64,000 nucleotides of DNA from positions 2,303,016-2,367,015 of the forward strand of contig OZ024789.1 in NCBI GenBank assembly GCA_964017065.1. Reading direction: 5' to 3'. The position numbers and the translations under genes were made by a program. A model generated the notes under the pieces. That model had not been told where the DNA came from. It did no database searches and saw only the letters and a program-made list of their open reading frames with translations. This DNA comes from Haliclona indistincta (taxonomy: Eukaryota > Porifera > Demospongiae > Haplosclerida > Chalinidae). Shown piece by piece: positions 44,890 through 56,162 of the stretch (the stretch's first letter is position 1; the number at the start of each line of letters is the position of its first letter).

Positions 44890-47330
44890 ATACTTGGTAG
44901 TATTTAAAGGTCTACTCAGACCCATCACATGCATGCACACTGTATCACTGGTATGTGGTATTGTCATGCTGAGGCCAACCTCATATGCATTGAACAACAA
45001 TAATCAAACACAAAATATCTTAGTTATCTCCAATATATCTTATGATATCTTTAGTTATTTGAATGATATCTGCTGATATCTTATAATTATCTCACTGTAA
45101 TCTTTTACCAAATGGAGCAATAATGACTATCATTACTTCTAGCAGTAAAATGACACAATTTGTAATGTGCATACTCCTTTAACTTGTAGTATACTGTGTA
45201 TGCTTGGTCCAAATGTGACCAGTTTTATTTACGAATGGACCAAAAAAGTTACTGCATATCCTGGTTACAGTCATGTAACAGTGTGTAAATTAGGTACTTT
45301 CAAAGGATTGGTCCAACCTCATATTTAAATGACATCTGCTGATATTAATTTTATGATTATCTCACTGTTATCTTCATCTATTACCAAATGGAGAAAAATT
45401 TATTGACTTACTTCTAGCAGTAAAATGACACAATTTGTAATGTGCATAGACTTTGAACTTGTAAGAACTTGTAGTACTGTGTATGCTTGGTCCAAATGTG
45501 ACCAGTTTTAGCTACGTACGTACCAAACAGTTACTGCATATTCTAGTTACAGTCATGTAACAGTGTGCAAATTTGGTTCTTTCAAAGAAGTAGTATTAAA
45601 GGTCAACTCAGACCTATCACATGCACACTGTATCACTGGTATGTGGTATTGTCATGCTGAGGCCAACATCATTATTACATTGAACGACAATACTCAACAC
45701 AAAATTCTTAATTATCTCCAAGATATCCCGCGATTATCTTTATAATAGTTATTTAAACGATATCTGCGCTGATATTTTATAATCATCTCACTGTTATCTT
45801 CATCTATTACAAAATCGAGCAAAATTTATTAACTTACTTCTAGCAGTAAAATGACACAATTTGTAATGTGCATAGACTTTGAACTTGTAAGAACTTGTAG
45901 TACTGTGTATGCTTGGTCCAAATGTGACCAGTTTTAGTTACGGATGGACCAAAGAATACTGCATATCCTGGTTACACTCGTCAAGTAACAGTGTGCAAAT
46001 TAGGTGCTTTCAAAGTATTGGTCTAATCACATGCACACTGTATCACTAGTATAATTATGTGTTATTGTCTTGCTGAGGCCAACCTCATTTGCATTGAACA
46101 ATAATACTCAACACAAAATATCTTATAGTTACTCCTAGATATCCCTTTATATCTTATGATATCTTTAGTAAGTTATATTTAAATGATATCTGCTGATATT
46201 AATTTTATGATTATCTCACTGTTATTTTCATCTATTACTAAATGGAGAATAATTTTTTGACTTAAGCTTCTAGCAGTAAAATGACACAATTTGTATTGTG
46301 CATACACTTTGAACTTGTAGTACTGTATTCTTGGTCCAAATGTGACCAGTTTTAGCTACGTATGGACCAAAAAGTTACTGCATATTCTGGTTATAGTCAT
46401 GTAACAGTGTGCAAATTTGTTTCTTTTAAAGAAATATAGTATAAAAGGTCAACTCAGACCCATCACATGCACACTGTATCACTGGTATGTGGTATTGTCA
46501 AGCTGAGGCCAACCTCATATGCATTGAACAACAATAATCAAACACAAATATCTTAGTTTAAGTTAGTTATCTCCAATTATATGTAGTTATTTGAATGATA
46601 TCTGTTGATAATTATCTCACTGTTATCTTTTACCAAATTAATGGAGCAAAAATAATTATAGACTATCATTACTAAAATGACACAATTTGTCATGTGCATA
46701 CTCCTTTAACTTGTATAGTACTGTGTATGCTTGGTCCAAATGTGACCAGTTTTAGCTACGAATGGACCAAAAAGTTACTGTTACAGTCACATGATGTAAC
46801 TGTGCAAATTTGGTTCTTTCAAAGAAGTAGTATTAAAGGTCAACTCAGACCCATCACATGCACACTGTATCACTGGTATGTGGTATTGTCAAGCCGATAT
46901 GCATTGAACAACAATACTCAACACAAAACATCTTAGTTACTCCTAGATATCCCTTTGTATCTTTAGTTATTTAAATGATATCTGCTGATATTTTATGATT
47001 ATCTCACTGTTATCTTCATCTATTACCAAATGGAGAATTGACTTACTTCTAGCAGTAAAATGACACAATTTGTAGTGTATTCATGGTCCAAATGTGACCA
47101 GTTTTAGTTACGGATAGACCAATGTGATTACTGCATTAGTTCTCCATGCCGTCTCAGTTGTTTAAAATACTATCTGCTGATAGCTAGTATCTCACTCTTA
47201 TCTCAATCATAATATGTGCAAATAGACTTGTAGTATAATACTGTGTATGCTTTGAGCCCAAATGTGACCAGTTTTAGTACACTGAGATGGACCAATTAGA
47301 ATGCACTTGATTAATAACAAACACGACTGA
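44890..47330. repeat. Satellite array 2, same family as array 1 but inverted
   Basis: Five to six diverged monomers of ~400 bases. The order of blocks (CACTGTATCACTGGTATGTGG, GATATCTGCTGATAT, CTTCTAGCAGTAAAATGACA, TGCTTGGTCCAAATGTGACC) is the reverse complement of array 1. Copies are more diverged and more rearranged than the core of array 1, with no 816-bp higher-order period. Confidence 0.9.
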
Positions 47331-48375
47331 CATAGCTACTGTTGCCTTTCATACTAGAGCAATCATCAGTCATCTGTAACTGGAATGTCCATTGGTAGCC
47401 TTTCCTATATTGCTGGAATGAGCTCGCGATCGCCGGATATCCCGGCGGCTGCGTCATTCAGTGCCAGAATAATACGATGAGAATTCAAGCCCTCAAAGTT
47501 AAGCGAGGGTATTATCTGCTCGACATGGAAATGTGAAATCAGCACGAAGCGAGCTGTGGGCGCCGCAAGCAAGTAAAATACACTTTATGCCGCCATTATG
47601 ACGTTGGTCCATAAAGCGGGTCCGTACCCCGTTTCTAATTAATATAATACCTGGTAAATCCAACTAGGAATGCAAATTAAATTTTTTGTACAGAGGCATG
47701 CCTCTCAGATCAAGGCATTCTGATGTCTACTGATGCTTGATTCTCTCCAAACTTTAGCTATTTAGTACACAGGCGTAATTTTTTTTGCTGGCAGTACACA
47801 TAATACATGTACAATTATATTGATTCTGCTATAAAGAACGAGATATCTACTTCTATAGCTCATGGCACCTGGGCATAACTTCTATTATAGAGTTTAGTAA
47901 ACACATAATTATATTCACACATTGCTCCTGTTGATGCACCTACTCGTACATATCAACACTTGATAGAGTGTCTCAGACAGTCTGAACTGGGTGCACTTGT
48001 TGAGCTCATTGTAAACACAACACTATGCCGCACAATGCAGTAGTTATGATGTTCATTTGACTCAATAACAACATGTTATGAGTGTTGCCGATCCTCGGAT
48101 CGAAATGTTTTATCAATTATTACTAGGCTTTTTTCATGATCTGTGCTACGGCAAAAAGATACCATGATCCTACTTGTAATAACTATAAATTATACATGTA
48201 GTTGTCAATAATTATTTGAAGATAGCTAATGAAGTACATGTAGCTATAATGGTCCATCATTTCAATTCAGTTCGTGGTGGAAGCAGAGTATAATATTGAT
48301 TATTCAAAGTTCTTTTCATATTGAGTTTAAAATTGCAAAAAGACAAAGCACACCTCTATACGTAATTGCCATAAT
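47331..48375. other. No gene recognised
   Basis: The block at about 47855-48020 (GGCACCTGGGCATAACTTCT and GATAGAGTGT.T.AGACAGTCTGAA) recurs in pieces at 50945-51020 and 52710-52815, flanking the transporter gene. Confidence 0.45.
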
Positions 48376-48427
48376 GTATGCACACACACACCCACTCACA
48401 TACATACACACACGCACACGCACGCAC

Positions 48428-48486
<59 letters not shown>

Positions 48487-48512
48487 CATGCACACACACA
48501 CACACACACACG

Positions 48513-48546
<34 letters not shown>
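48376..48546. repeat. Interrupted (CA)n microsatellite
   Basis: About 170 bases of CA dinucleotides with occasional CG/CC variants. Confidence 0.98.
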
Positions 48547-48548
<2 letters not shown>

Positions 48549-48559
48549 GACAAAAGACA

Positions 48560-49000
48560 AAGTTTACCCGCCACCCTCCTCAAGAGGAGTTCCACACCAC
48601 GAATGTGGAAGTGATTCCACACCATGAATGTGCAGGTGATGATGCGGACCCAGCAGTAAGGATGGAAACATACGTGCTAGGATTCCTGTGCACTAAGCAG
48701 GTTCTAGGGCCGGTGCTAGCATGATGGTATCTCCTGAAGCCTGGCCAGGCATCTTGCAGGAGCATCCAGCTGTGATCACAACAGGAGGCGTGAACATGTG
48801 CCCACATGGACCTCCTATTGTACATGACCACAGCCAGTGAACTTTGCCTCCCCAGTACAAGACCAGGTACCCGTTTTACAGATGGGTCAGCTGGTGGGCT
48901 GGAGTACATGTGATGGTTTTTTTTCCTCCTGCTCTGGGATTCGAACCAGTGTCCTCTGGGTTGTAAGCCCAAGACTCTACCAGTTGAACCACCAGGGCAC
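48560..49000 (-). mobile_element. tRNA-derived SINE (tRNA-Val-like head)
   Basis: On the minus strand, 49000-48928 folds as a tRNA: acceptor start GTGCCCTGG, A-box-like TGGTTCAACTGG, an anticodon arm with loop CTTACAA (anticodon TAC, valine), and a perfect B box GGTTCGAATCC. The T stem lacks one base, so the loop is 8 long, which argues against a working tRNA gene. A ~370-base non-tRNA body follows toward 48560, and CA-rich microsatellites lie on both sides. This is the layout of a tRNA-headed SINE transcribed by RNA polymerase III. Body family unknown; the left boundary is approximate. Confidence 0.65.
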
Positions 49001-49003
49001 CCA

Positions 49004-49005
<2 letters not shown>

Positions 49006-49047
<42 letters not shown>

Positions 49048-49073
49048 ACACACACACACTCGCATGCACACAC
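49006..49073. repeat. (CA)n microsatellite
   Basis: CA repeat between the SINE head and the transporter stop codon, within the likely 3' UTR of that gene. Confidence 0.97.
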
Positions 49074-49090
49074 ATGCCTATACACCTGTA

Positions 49091-50728
49091 TTAGTCACTG
49101 TCATTGGAGTTCAGCGCTTCCGAATCAGAACTACTGGAGTCATAATCATCATTACCATGTTCTCTCTCGTACTCCTCCTCCTGGTCCATGTACCTCTCAT
49201 AGTGTTCCTCCACTATGGCCTGTATGTTGATCTCTCTGTTCCTCTCACGTAGTGTGTAGCGTTTGGAAAGAATGAGGAAGATCACAAACAGTACAGAAAG
49301 TGTTGATATTGTCAGCATGTCATAGCATAAAGTGTAGTCCAAATCCTCTGTTACAGATAGTATAAATGATGGTGATAATGCAGAAAATAGTATATTTGTT
49401 CCAATAACAAATCCTTTCATCTTGTCCGGTGACTGAGCAATTATCCATTCTAAAATAAGTACTTGGCTCATTGTTTTTCCAACTCCGAAAAAAATGAATG
49501 GAGTAATCTTCCAGTACAACTCGATATTATCACCAGGTGTTTTAGTAGTGTTGTCTTGTATTCTTGTGCAAGATATGTATCTCTGTACATCATTCCAGTC
49601 ATAAACACTTTTTATGCATATTGCTTCCATTAGCAGTTCTGCTAATAGTCGAAGGAACAAGCCAATTCCTATGCATTTTAACATGCTTATTTTATAGTTA
49701 TGAATAAATGGACGAATTATGAATTGATAGAAAGGAATGAGTGGTATCGCAAACAACCAGGCAGTATTGATTCCGTAATTCAACAGCTCATTAGTTGGGC
49801 TGTTCGATGGCAAAATTTGTAGTGGTGCTAAACTAAGTCCATTGCCACTTAAAGATATACACGCAACAAGTGGGAGTAACCTTAGCACGGTCTTGACATC
49901 CTCTACCTCCTCCTCTGTGAACGGCCCTCCAAATTTCTCCTTACCGAAGTCCATTCGTGAAGGGTGTTCCTCATCAATATAGGTGAAGGCACTGCGTCTC
50001 TCAGGGTATCTGTGCTTCCTAGTGTAGTTGAGTACCTGTATGATGAGCTTGATGGGGTTAGTGACCTTATGAGTCCTGTCTATCCACTTCAGACACAAAC
50101 AGTCACTGATGATGATGAGGGCAAGAGGAACAGCTATAATACATACCATGTATATGGTGTCATTGAATACTGCATCATCAGGATGATAGCAAAACACATA
50201 AATCATATCGGATAAGGCAGCACTAACTTCAAGTGCCCAATAGTACCAATAGACAACCGTACTAAGTTCATCAGATGTGGCACCAATTAGTTGATCGGTT
50301 AAGAATGGAAGCATAGCCACTGAAACACACGTGAAGCATACAGCAGCTATTGCCAGTGATATGGACACTAATATTTGAAAGGCAATTTCTAATTCTGTTA
50401 TGAAAGCAAAGAATGTCAACACATTGGCAATGAATGTGAATAGTGAGGCAAATTTAATTGTTTCATACCTCCCAAGCTTCACATCAGCAAGCCAGCCTAT
50501 AAGGGGAGCAAGGAGTTTTGAAACCAACATGGAGACCATTGTAAAGAGTGGTGAAGGCGTGTTGTCATTAATGACTTTTATCATTGTGCACCGGGAGAAG
50601 AAAAAGAAGGAACTCCATGACAGCAGCAACACTATCTTCTTGCTACAGCAAGCATTGGGAGATCTTGATTTCCACCATAGCTTCCTGGATTTGTGAGAAC
50701 CACGAATGCACGACTGCAAAGAAGCCAT
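49091..50728 (-). CDS. POT/SLC15-like MFS transporter, intronless
   Basis: 545 codons without introns. A membrane transporter of the proton-dependent oligopeptide transporter family (MFS fold). The translation shows about ten to twelve hydrophobic segments; the family signature GWLADVKLGRYET lies at residues 78-90, and the central soluble loop contains the typical DFGKEKFGGPFTEEEVEDVK (261-279) before the second half. The C-terminus (about 496-545) is cytoplasmic, acidic and Ser-rich. The ExxER proton-coupling motif expected in helix 1 of peptide transporters is absent: the corresponding region reads WSSFFFFSRCT. Substrate and coupling therefore cannot be inferred. The lack of introns suggests a retrocopy-derived or naturally intronless subfamily, but the frame is intact and well conserved, so I consider it functional. 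Start: first ATG of the frame, followed by a basic leader. Confidence 0.9.
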   Translation of the reverse strand: MASLQSCIRGSHKSRKLWWKSRSPNACCSKKIVLLLSWSSFFFFSRCTMIKVINDNTPSPLFTMVSMLVSKLLAPLIGWLADVKLGRYETIKFASLFTFIANVLTFFAFITELEIAFQILVSISLAIAAVCFTCVSVAMLPFLTDQLIGATSDELSTVVYWYYWALEVSAALSDMIYVFCYHPDDAVFNDTIYMVCIIAVPLALIIISDCLCLKWIDRTHKVTNPIKLIIQVLNYTRKHRYPERRSAFTYIDEEHPSRMDFGKEKFGGPFTEEEVEDVKTVLRLLPLVACISLSGNGLSLAPLQILPSNSPTNELLNYGINTAWLFAIPLIPFYQFIIRPFIHNYKISMLKCIGIGLFLRLLAELLMEAICIKSVYDWNDVQRYISCTRIQDNTTKTPGDNIELYWKITPFIFFGVGKTMSQVLILEWIIAQSPDKMKGFVIGTNILFSALSPSFILSVTEDLDYTLCYDMLTISTLSVLFVIFLILSKRYTLRERNREINIQAIVEEHYERYMDQEEEYEREHGNDDYDSSSSDSEALNSNDSD

Positions 50729-51429
50729 AGCAGAGATGATAACTCTGTAGAATAGTCACATGATGAAATGCCCGTTTACTAATTGAACGTGTGTATCATA
50801 ATTATTCAAGTGATCTCTCAATACATGCCCTGTATATAGCTAATGGTAAAAGTCAAAGATAGTGGACGAGTTTACTGCGACAGAGCCTTGTCATGCTTAG
50901 CATTGATCAGTTATAGAGGATCATGTGTACTGGCTAGATCAGCTTATGGCACCTGGGCATAACTTCTATTATAGATGACACTATTGTGGTAAACACACAT
51001 TCAGACATTGCCCTATAGCTTGTTGTGCCCATGCATGTGCATGTACGTAACATGTTATGTAAACTTTCGTTTTTGCTTGCCCTTTCCTTACAATAATACG
51101 ATTGGAATGGCCGTGGTAGTCTCAGCATGAGATATGGCACTGATCTCATATGCAAGCTAGCTTGCATTGCTATGCAGTATTCAAACCAAGAGTCTTCCTA
51201 CAATTAATTCCCCTTTCTGTATATAATAAAGGCAAGTTTCTAGCAAGAAATTTCTTTTTTTAAGAAGCAAACATAGTAAGACTTTTCACCATGATGAAAA
51301 TTATTTAAAATAGAGCTTAATTAGCTTACATCAATGGTGAGAATTTTCCTAAGAATAATAACTGAAAATTCTTGACATAATCAAAAGACTGTACATGTAA
51401 GGATAAAGTACATAAAGGGTACTTATAAA
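50729..51429. other. Upstream region of the transporter; no gene
   Basis: Contains one copy of the dispersed block GGCACCTGGGCATAACTTCT (about 50948). The promoter of the minus-strand transporter must lie in this interval, but no core element is evident. Confidence 0.4.
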
Positions 51430-51818
51430 GAAAATAAAAAGATTTCTAACGAAATCAAAAGGATGTAGGGATAAAGAAATCTGCTACTGGTCCACAATGT
51501 AAACCAACAAGGAGCAAGCATGGAATGGTAACACGATTGACTTGCAAACAGACCATAGATCCCTACATCAGTGGCTGTAGATAACATTTTGACTATACTA
51601 AATTATTTTGTCACAAGCTAACCAATGCATGTCAGGTGTCAGTCAATAGCAACTAGCAGAACTGCTGTAGTCAGCCACTGATGAGGGATCTATGGTCTGT
51701 TAGCAAGTCAATCGTGTTACCATTCCATGCTTGCTCCTTGTTGGTTTACATTGTGGACCAGTAGCAGATTTCTTTATCCCTACATCCTTTTGATTTCGTT
51801 AGAAATCTTTTTATTTTC
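51430..51818. mobile_element. 389-bp foldback element, ~150-bp arms
   Basis: The left arm 51430-51580 is inverted at 51665-51818 (GAAATCAAAAGGATGTAGGG against CCCTACATCCTTTTGATTTC; GGAATGGTAACACGATTGAC against GTCAATCGTGTTACCATTCC) with an ~85-base loop and few mismatches. No coding capacity. Confidence 0.88.
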
Positions 51819-52349
51819 TTGTTTGTGTCCTTTTTTCTTTTACAGTGAGTTTCAAATTTTGGTGCAGTTCGAATTCGGCAAGATAATGTATCTCTTATTT
51901 GTTTCTATCATTGGTTTGGTTTGCTTGTAGCTCCTAAATACTGAAACTAGCTCATGCATTCATGCATGCTGCAGCCTGCATGCACAGCATACGAGCCCCG
52001 CCCACTCTGGTTTAGAATTTTCTGTATGGCTGTGATACTATCTGGCAAGCAGCAGAACGGTGATACTACACGAGCTTACTCTGTGAGCTGTTCTTCGAAG
52101 ACTCCAGACGACGCCAATATGCGCTCTCCATACGGCGATACTCTACAAGTGTGTTTGGTCACGTGCGTATTACGTAATCACCATAATGGCGTCAAACACT
52201 TAGCTGACAACTGTTCGTGATCGTGAGCTCGTCAAATGTATATCGTCGTTTCGCTAAAAACTAAGCTAAAAGGCACATGCCAGGAGAATTTCACGACTGT
52301 TCGTGGGTGTTTTGGTCTTGACAATGCTCGTGTAAAGGCGCTAGGCGAG

Positions 52350-52385
<36 letters not shown>

Positions 52386-54058
52386 CATGATGACGAACGT
52401 CGATTTTCATCGTTTCCAGGTTCGTCACTTTAGTAACACTTTCGAGCAATCTCCTTGCTACTGTAAGATGGGGCAACGCCAGAGAGCAGATCTAAGTGTC
52501 TTTGGACGTATAAAATTCAACACCAGGCGAAATATCAGCGTTTGAACGCTAATACATTGTATGTAGCCGCCATCTTCTTTTCTCGTTCATCCCTACATAG
52601 GGAGTCACTACCGTGCCTCCCTAATACATGCAAATATGAACCACTCCATTGATTAAAATTCAAGAGTAACTACATTTACAATAGTAAACCATCCTCTAGA
52701 ATTGGCTGACAGGTGATGCACCCACTTGTGCACATCAATGCTTGATAGAGTGTTTTATAGGCAGTCTGAATTTGAACTGAGTGCACTTGCCGCTCAGCAC
52801 ATTGCAAGTGCAACAACAATTAGACAAGGCATGCATCACGTGTGTCGAGTTATTGTCACTCAGCTATAGATAGGTGTTTTTATCTGCACAGTAACTCTTT
52901 CTGGTCACTTTTCTCTTTTCTATCTTGTATCATCAGATGCCTGAACTCAGTTGTGTCTCATAATTATTACGTGTATCCTGTTCTCTCAGATAAATTTAAT
53001 TAAGGTAATGCACAATAACTAGACCATAGGAATAGACAATAGCAAGTTTGATGTGTGTTTGGTTAGACTCATAAGACACTTGATAATAATATTAGTATGT
53101 GGTGTTCCAGTAATAATAATGTTATTTGAAAATAAATTATGCAGTGTCATTTTTGTGAATTAAATGCTTGACTTTTTAACGGCCCAGAGAAGTGGAGCAG
53201 GAACATCCGCACATCTGACCTTGCCAACACATGTTGCAGCCATCAAACTGTTTTCATTGTAGACATGGAGTTGTTTTGCATAATTTTTTATGCTGAAATT
53301 ATCAAATCATAACAATTATTATCAATTATTAACTTTAGTGCGGGGCACTTTGCCTTCACTAACTGTAGATTTGTTTTCTTAATTATTTTTATTGTTTGCT
53401 TTTGTTTTTGTTTGCTTTTTGGTTTGTTTTTTGTTTTTTTTTTTGTTTTTTTTGTTGTTGTTTTTTTTTTTCTCTTGCTTACCTCTGTTAGTTTAGTTGT
53501 TTTCTTTGTTTCCCTTTCCTTACACCTTAGTGTTATTATTATCAAAAATAATATTAATGATAATTTTCCAACAGTAAGTGTGTATACGTAGACACTGATG
53601 AGTATTATTGGGACATGCCTGCACTGACTGTAATTTACATAGTGGTTTGATCTATTTCTATAAGTTGTGAGATAATGGTGTGGATAGCTATGCATGTTCG
53701 CTAGCTTTTGATAGTTATGCTAACATTCTCCACTATGTGCATGGGTTTATCTCAGTGGAATGCTTTCCGATGCAGATCTCACTTGACATGCCTGGGAGCC
53801 TGCTGCTTCCTTCAGAACGGTATCACCAGCTCAGTGATGACCCAGGGATGGAGCTACTACGTAGCTACGTAGGTAGGGCAAATTGCTCCCTCCATCACTG
53901 ACCAGCTGTGAGCTGGTGAACTAACACTATTTAATGTTAGCTACCTCAAACATTATTTTACTAAACTACCAGTTAAACACACATTACAGTTTTTGAGCTT
54001 TGACTACAATGTAACAATGTTGAACAGAACTCTTACATTAGCTTGCACATTGTAGAGC
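51819..54058. other. No gene recognised; simple repeats
   Basis: Includes a T-rich run at 53400-53475, the dispersed block at 52710-52815, and an open frame at 52236-52433 that is mostly created by the GAAA repeat. No supported gene. Confidence 0.4.
52352..52384. repeat. (GAAA)n microsatellite
   Basis: About eight AAGA/GAAA tetranucleotides. Confidence 0.95.
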
Positions 54059-54400
54059 CCGGTGTCACAGCGGATCTGGTCCCCCGCGGATTCGGTCCCC
54101 CCGGACCAAATCCGCTAGCTTATTTGGTCCCCCGGTCTATATCCGCTAGCTTATTCGGTCCCCCCGGACCGTATCCGCTAGCGAATACAGTCCCCTCTCC
54201 GCGGATTTGGTCCCCCTCTATAAAGCTCTAGCTAGTAGTCTGGAGAGACCCTCTCATCCCGGATTAATGTTTCCTTTCTGAGTATTGCTACACCTTTGGT
54301 TCAAAGGTGTAGCAATCACATCTTATCAACAGCCAATCTGTCCGCTCAAGTCACGGCCGCTCTTCTGAAAATGTAGCACGACAGTTCTCCAACCCGACCT

Positions 54401-55518
54401 AATGTTTGAAGGCAAGACTAAACAAGCACTAAGACTTCTCTCAAAACAAGGACTAGGATCTGTTCTTCCTACAAACTAACCCCTCAACCATCTGCTGGCA
54501 CTGTGCTTGATGCTCTTCTAGCTAAGCGGCATCCTCCATCACAACCAGCACGCTCTGAGGCCCTCCTCCTCCCAGGTGAAACTCAGCCTGATTCACACCC
54601 AGTCATCTTCGATGCTATTGATGGCCTTGCCATACAAAAGTCAGTCCTAGAGTGTACTGGCTCCGCTGGTCCCTCTGGTTTAGACGCTCCTGCCTGGAGA
54701 CACATGTGTATTGCCTTCAAAAATCATCAACTGACATTTGTAGCACACTAGCAATGCAGGCATGTCGACTATGCACAGAGCTGTTTGCACCAGAGGGCTT
54801 GTCAGCTTTTAAATCTTGCAGCCCTTGACAAGTGCCCTGGAGTGCGTCCGATCGGTGTTGAGGCTGCACGCATCCTTGGAAAGACCATCCTGTCAGTGGG
54901 AAACTGGAGGCCCTGCGCAGGTGGTGGGACAAGCTAACAACCTGTGGTCCAAGCTTTGGTTACTTCCCTAATGGATGCAAAACATGGTTTGCTACAATGT
55001 CGCCACCAAGCCAGTCCTACAAAAACTCACTGGTGAGACATTCCATCGACAAACCTGATGACAACGCCTGTTTGGACATTAGAGCTCGTAGCTTCTGGGA
55101 TAACAATGCTGAGAACACCTTTTTTGATGTCAATATTTTCAATCCCAATGCACCATCAAACAGGTCAACCTCAGTAACCTCTTGCTACCGACGACATGAA
55201 AGAGCCAAACGCAACAAGTACATGTATGAAGAAAGAGTTGTAGAAGTCGAAAAGGCTACATTCACACCCCTTGTTTTCAACACGTCTGGAGGAGCCAGTC
55301 CACTAACTACTACCTTTCTAAAGCATCTTGCCTCTCTACTGGCTGACAAGCGTGACTTATAGTACTGCTTGGTTCTGGGATGGCTAAGGGCCAGAGTAAA
55401 CTTCAGTCTACTAAGAGCCGCAATCACTTGCATCCTTGGATCACGATCTACTGTGGGACACGCACGTAAAGACAACATCCCTGACCTGGCAGTCAGTGAG
55501 ACACAACTACTGTTATAA
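54401..55518 (+). pseudogene. Internally deleted RT plus REL-domain gene
   Basis: The plus strand, over several frames, reads FEGKTKQALRLLS, TVLDALLAKRHPP, AGPSGLDAPAWRHMC and ALDKCPGVRPIG, then ARILGKTIL. These are the N-terminal (fingers) motifs of a reverse transcriptase known from marine invertebrate elements. The palm, with the YADD-type catalytic motif, is missing. The sequence then jumps via GYFPNGCKTW to the C-terminal restriction-like endonuclease region: LDIRARSFW, FFDVNIFNPNAPSNRS, FTPLVFNTSGG and LASLLADKRD, and a final LGWLRARVNFSLLRAA with CILGSRS. Several stops and shifts are present (for example a stop at about 55360). It cannot be active. Confidence 0.75.
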
Positions 55519-55654
55519 TATAATTAATGTCATAAGTCAAATTTACAATCATATCATCATGGACCTATACTTTATATTCACTGTTTATTATTTTTTTTTA
55601 ACCTGACAATATTTATTATGACCAGGATGCAAGGTGAATATATTATACAATGTT

Positions 55655-55811
55655 ATATAATAGCAGTAAAAAAAGTAGTAGTAGTAGTAATACTACTACT
55701 ACTATTATTCAATCATCTTCACCTTTAAATCATCATGGACTAATAATCACTGTGTACTATACAATGTTATAAGTACCAGTAGCACTGTAGTAAACTAGTA
55801 GTAGTACTGAT

Positions 55812-55846
<35 letters not shown>

Positions 55847-55850
55847 TTGC
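55655..55850. repeat. (TAG)n / (CTA)n trinucleotide repeats
   Basis: Two opposed TAG/CTA blocks, at 55673-55706 and about 55795-55848, inside the inverted-repeat element. Confidence 0.9.
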
Positions 55851-56162
55851 CAGTAGTCTCGGTAGATTTCTATGATGACACGCCTACGTCTAGTCTTGGG
55901 GTGGAGGCTAAATGCAAGAGATATAGAAGCGACGCATGATTTCAACGGAGACACTGCTGCTAGGTGGCCTAGAGTTGACGGTGACGTCAGCCTTTAGGGG
56001 ACCAGATCCGCGGAGGGGGGACCGTATTCGCTAGCGGTTTTGGTCCGGGGGGACCGAATCCGCGGGGGGACCAGATCCGCTGTGACACCGGCGCTAAAAA
56101 TATTAATTTTTTTTAATTTTTAGACTTAATCAACGGAAGCTCAGCAATTTTAGGACTTAGCT

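Larger units (their letters stand above)
54059..56091. mobile_element. 2.0-kb inverted-repeat element enclosing an RT-REL gene relic
   Basis: The left end CCGGTGTCACAGCGGATCTG and the right end ...CCGCTGTGACACCGG are perfect inverted termini. The left terminal region (to ~54217) iterates a CGGAT(N)nGGTCCCCC motif about six times in both orientations (for example GATTCGGTCCCCCCGGACCA); the right region (from ~55996) carries about four. The interior holds a deleted RT-REL gene and trinucleotide repeats. I see no clear target duplication. Either a DNA transposon captured retroelement sequence, or a retroelement family uses inverted ends. Confidence 0.8.

Noticed and set aside
48296..48724. 142-codon frame rich in His-Thr
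   Set aside because: Translation of the CA microsatellite running into the SINE.
48928..49000. Functional tRNA-Val gene
   Set aside because: The T stem lacks a base and a long non-tRNA body follows; a SINE head explains it better.
48580..49071. 163-codon minus-strand frame
   Set aside because: Covers the SINE body, its tRNA head and a TG repeat; no protein family and explained by the SINE.
52236..52433. 65-codon frame with KERKKERKK
   Set aside because: Half of it is the GAAA microsatellite; no supporting exon structure.
53288..53695. 135-codon Lys/Thr-rich minus-strand frame
   Set aside because: Produced by a T-rich low-complexity run on the plus strand; no domain.
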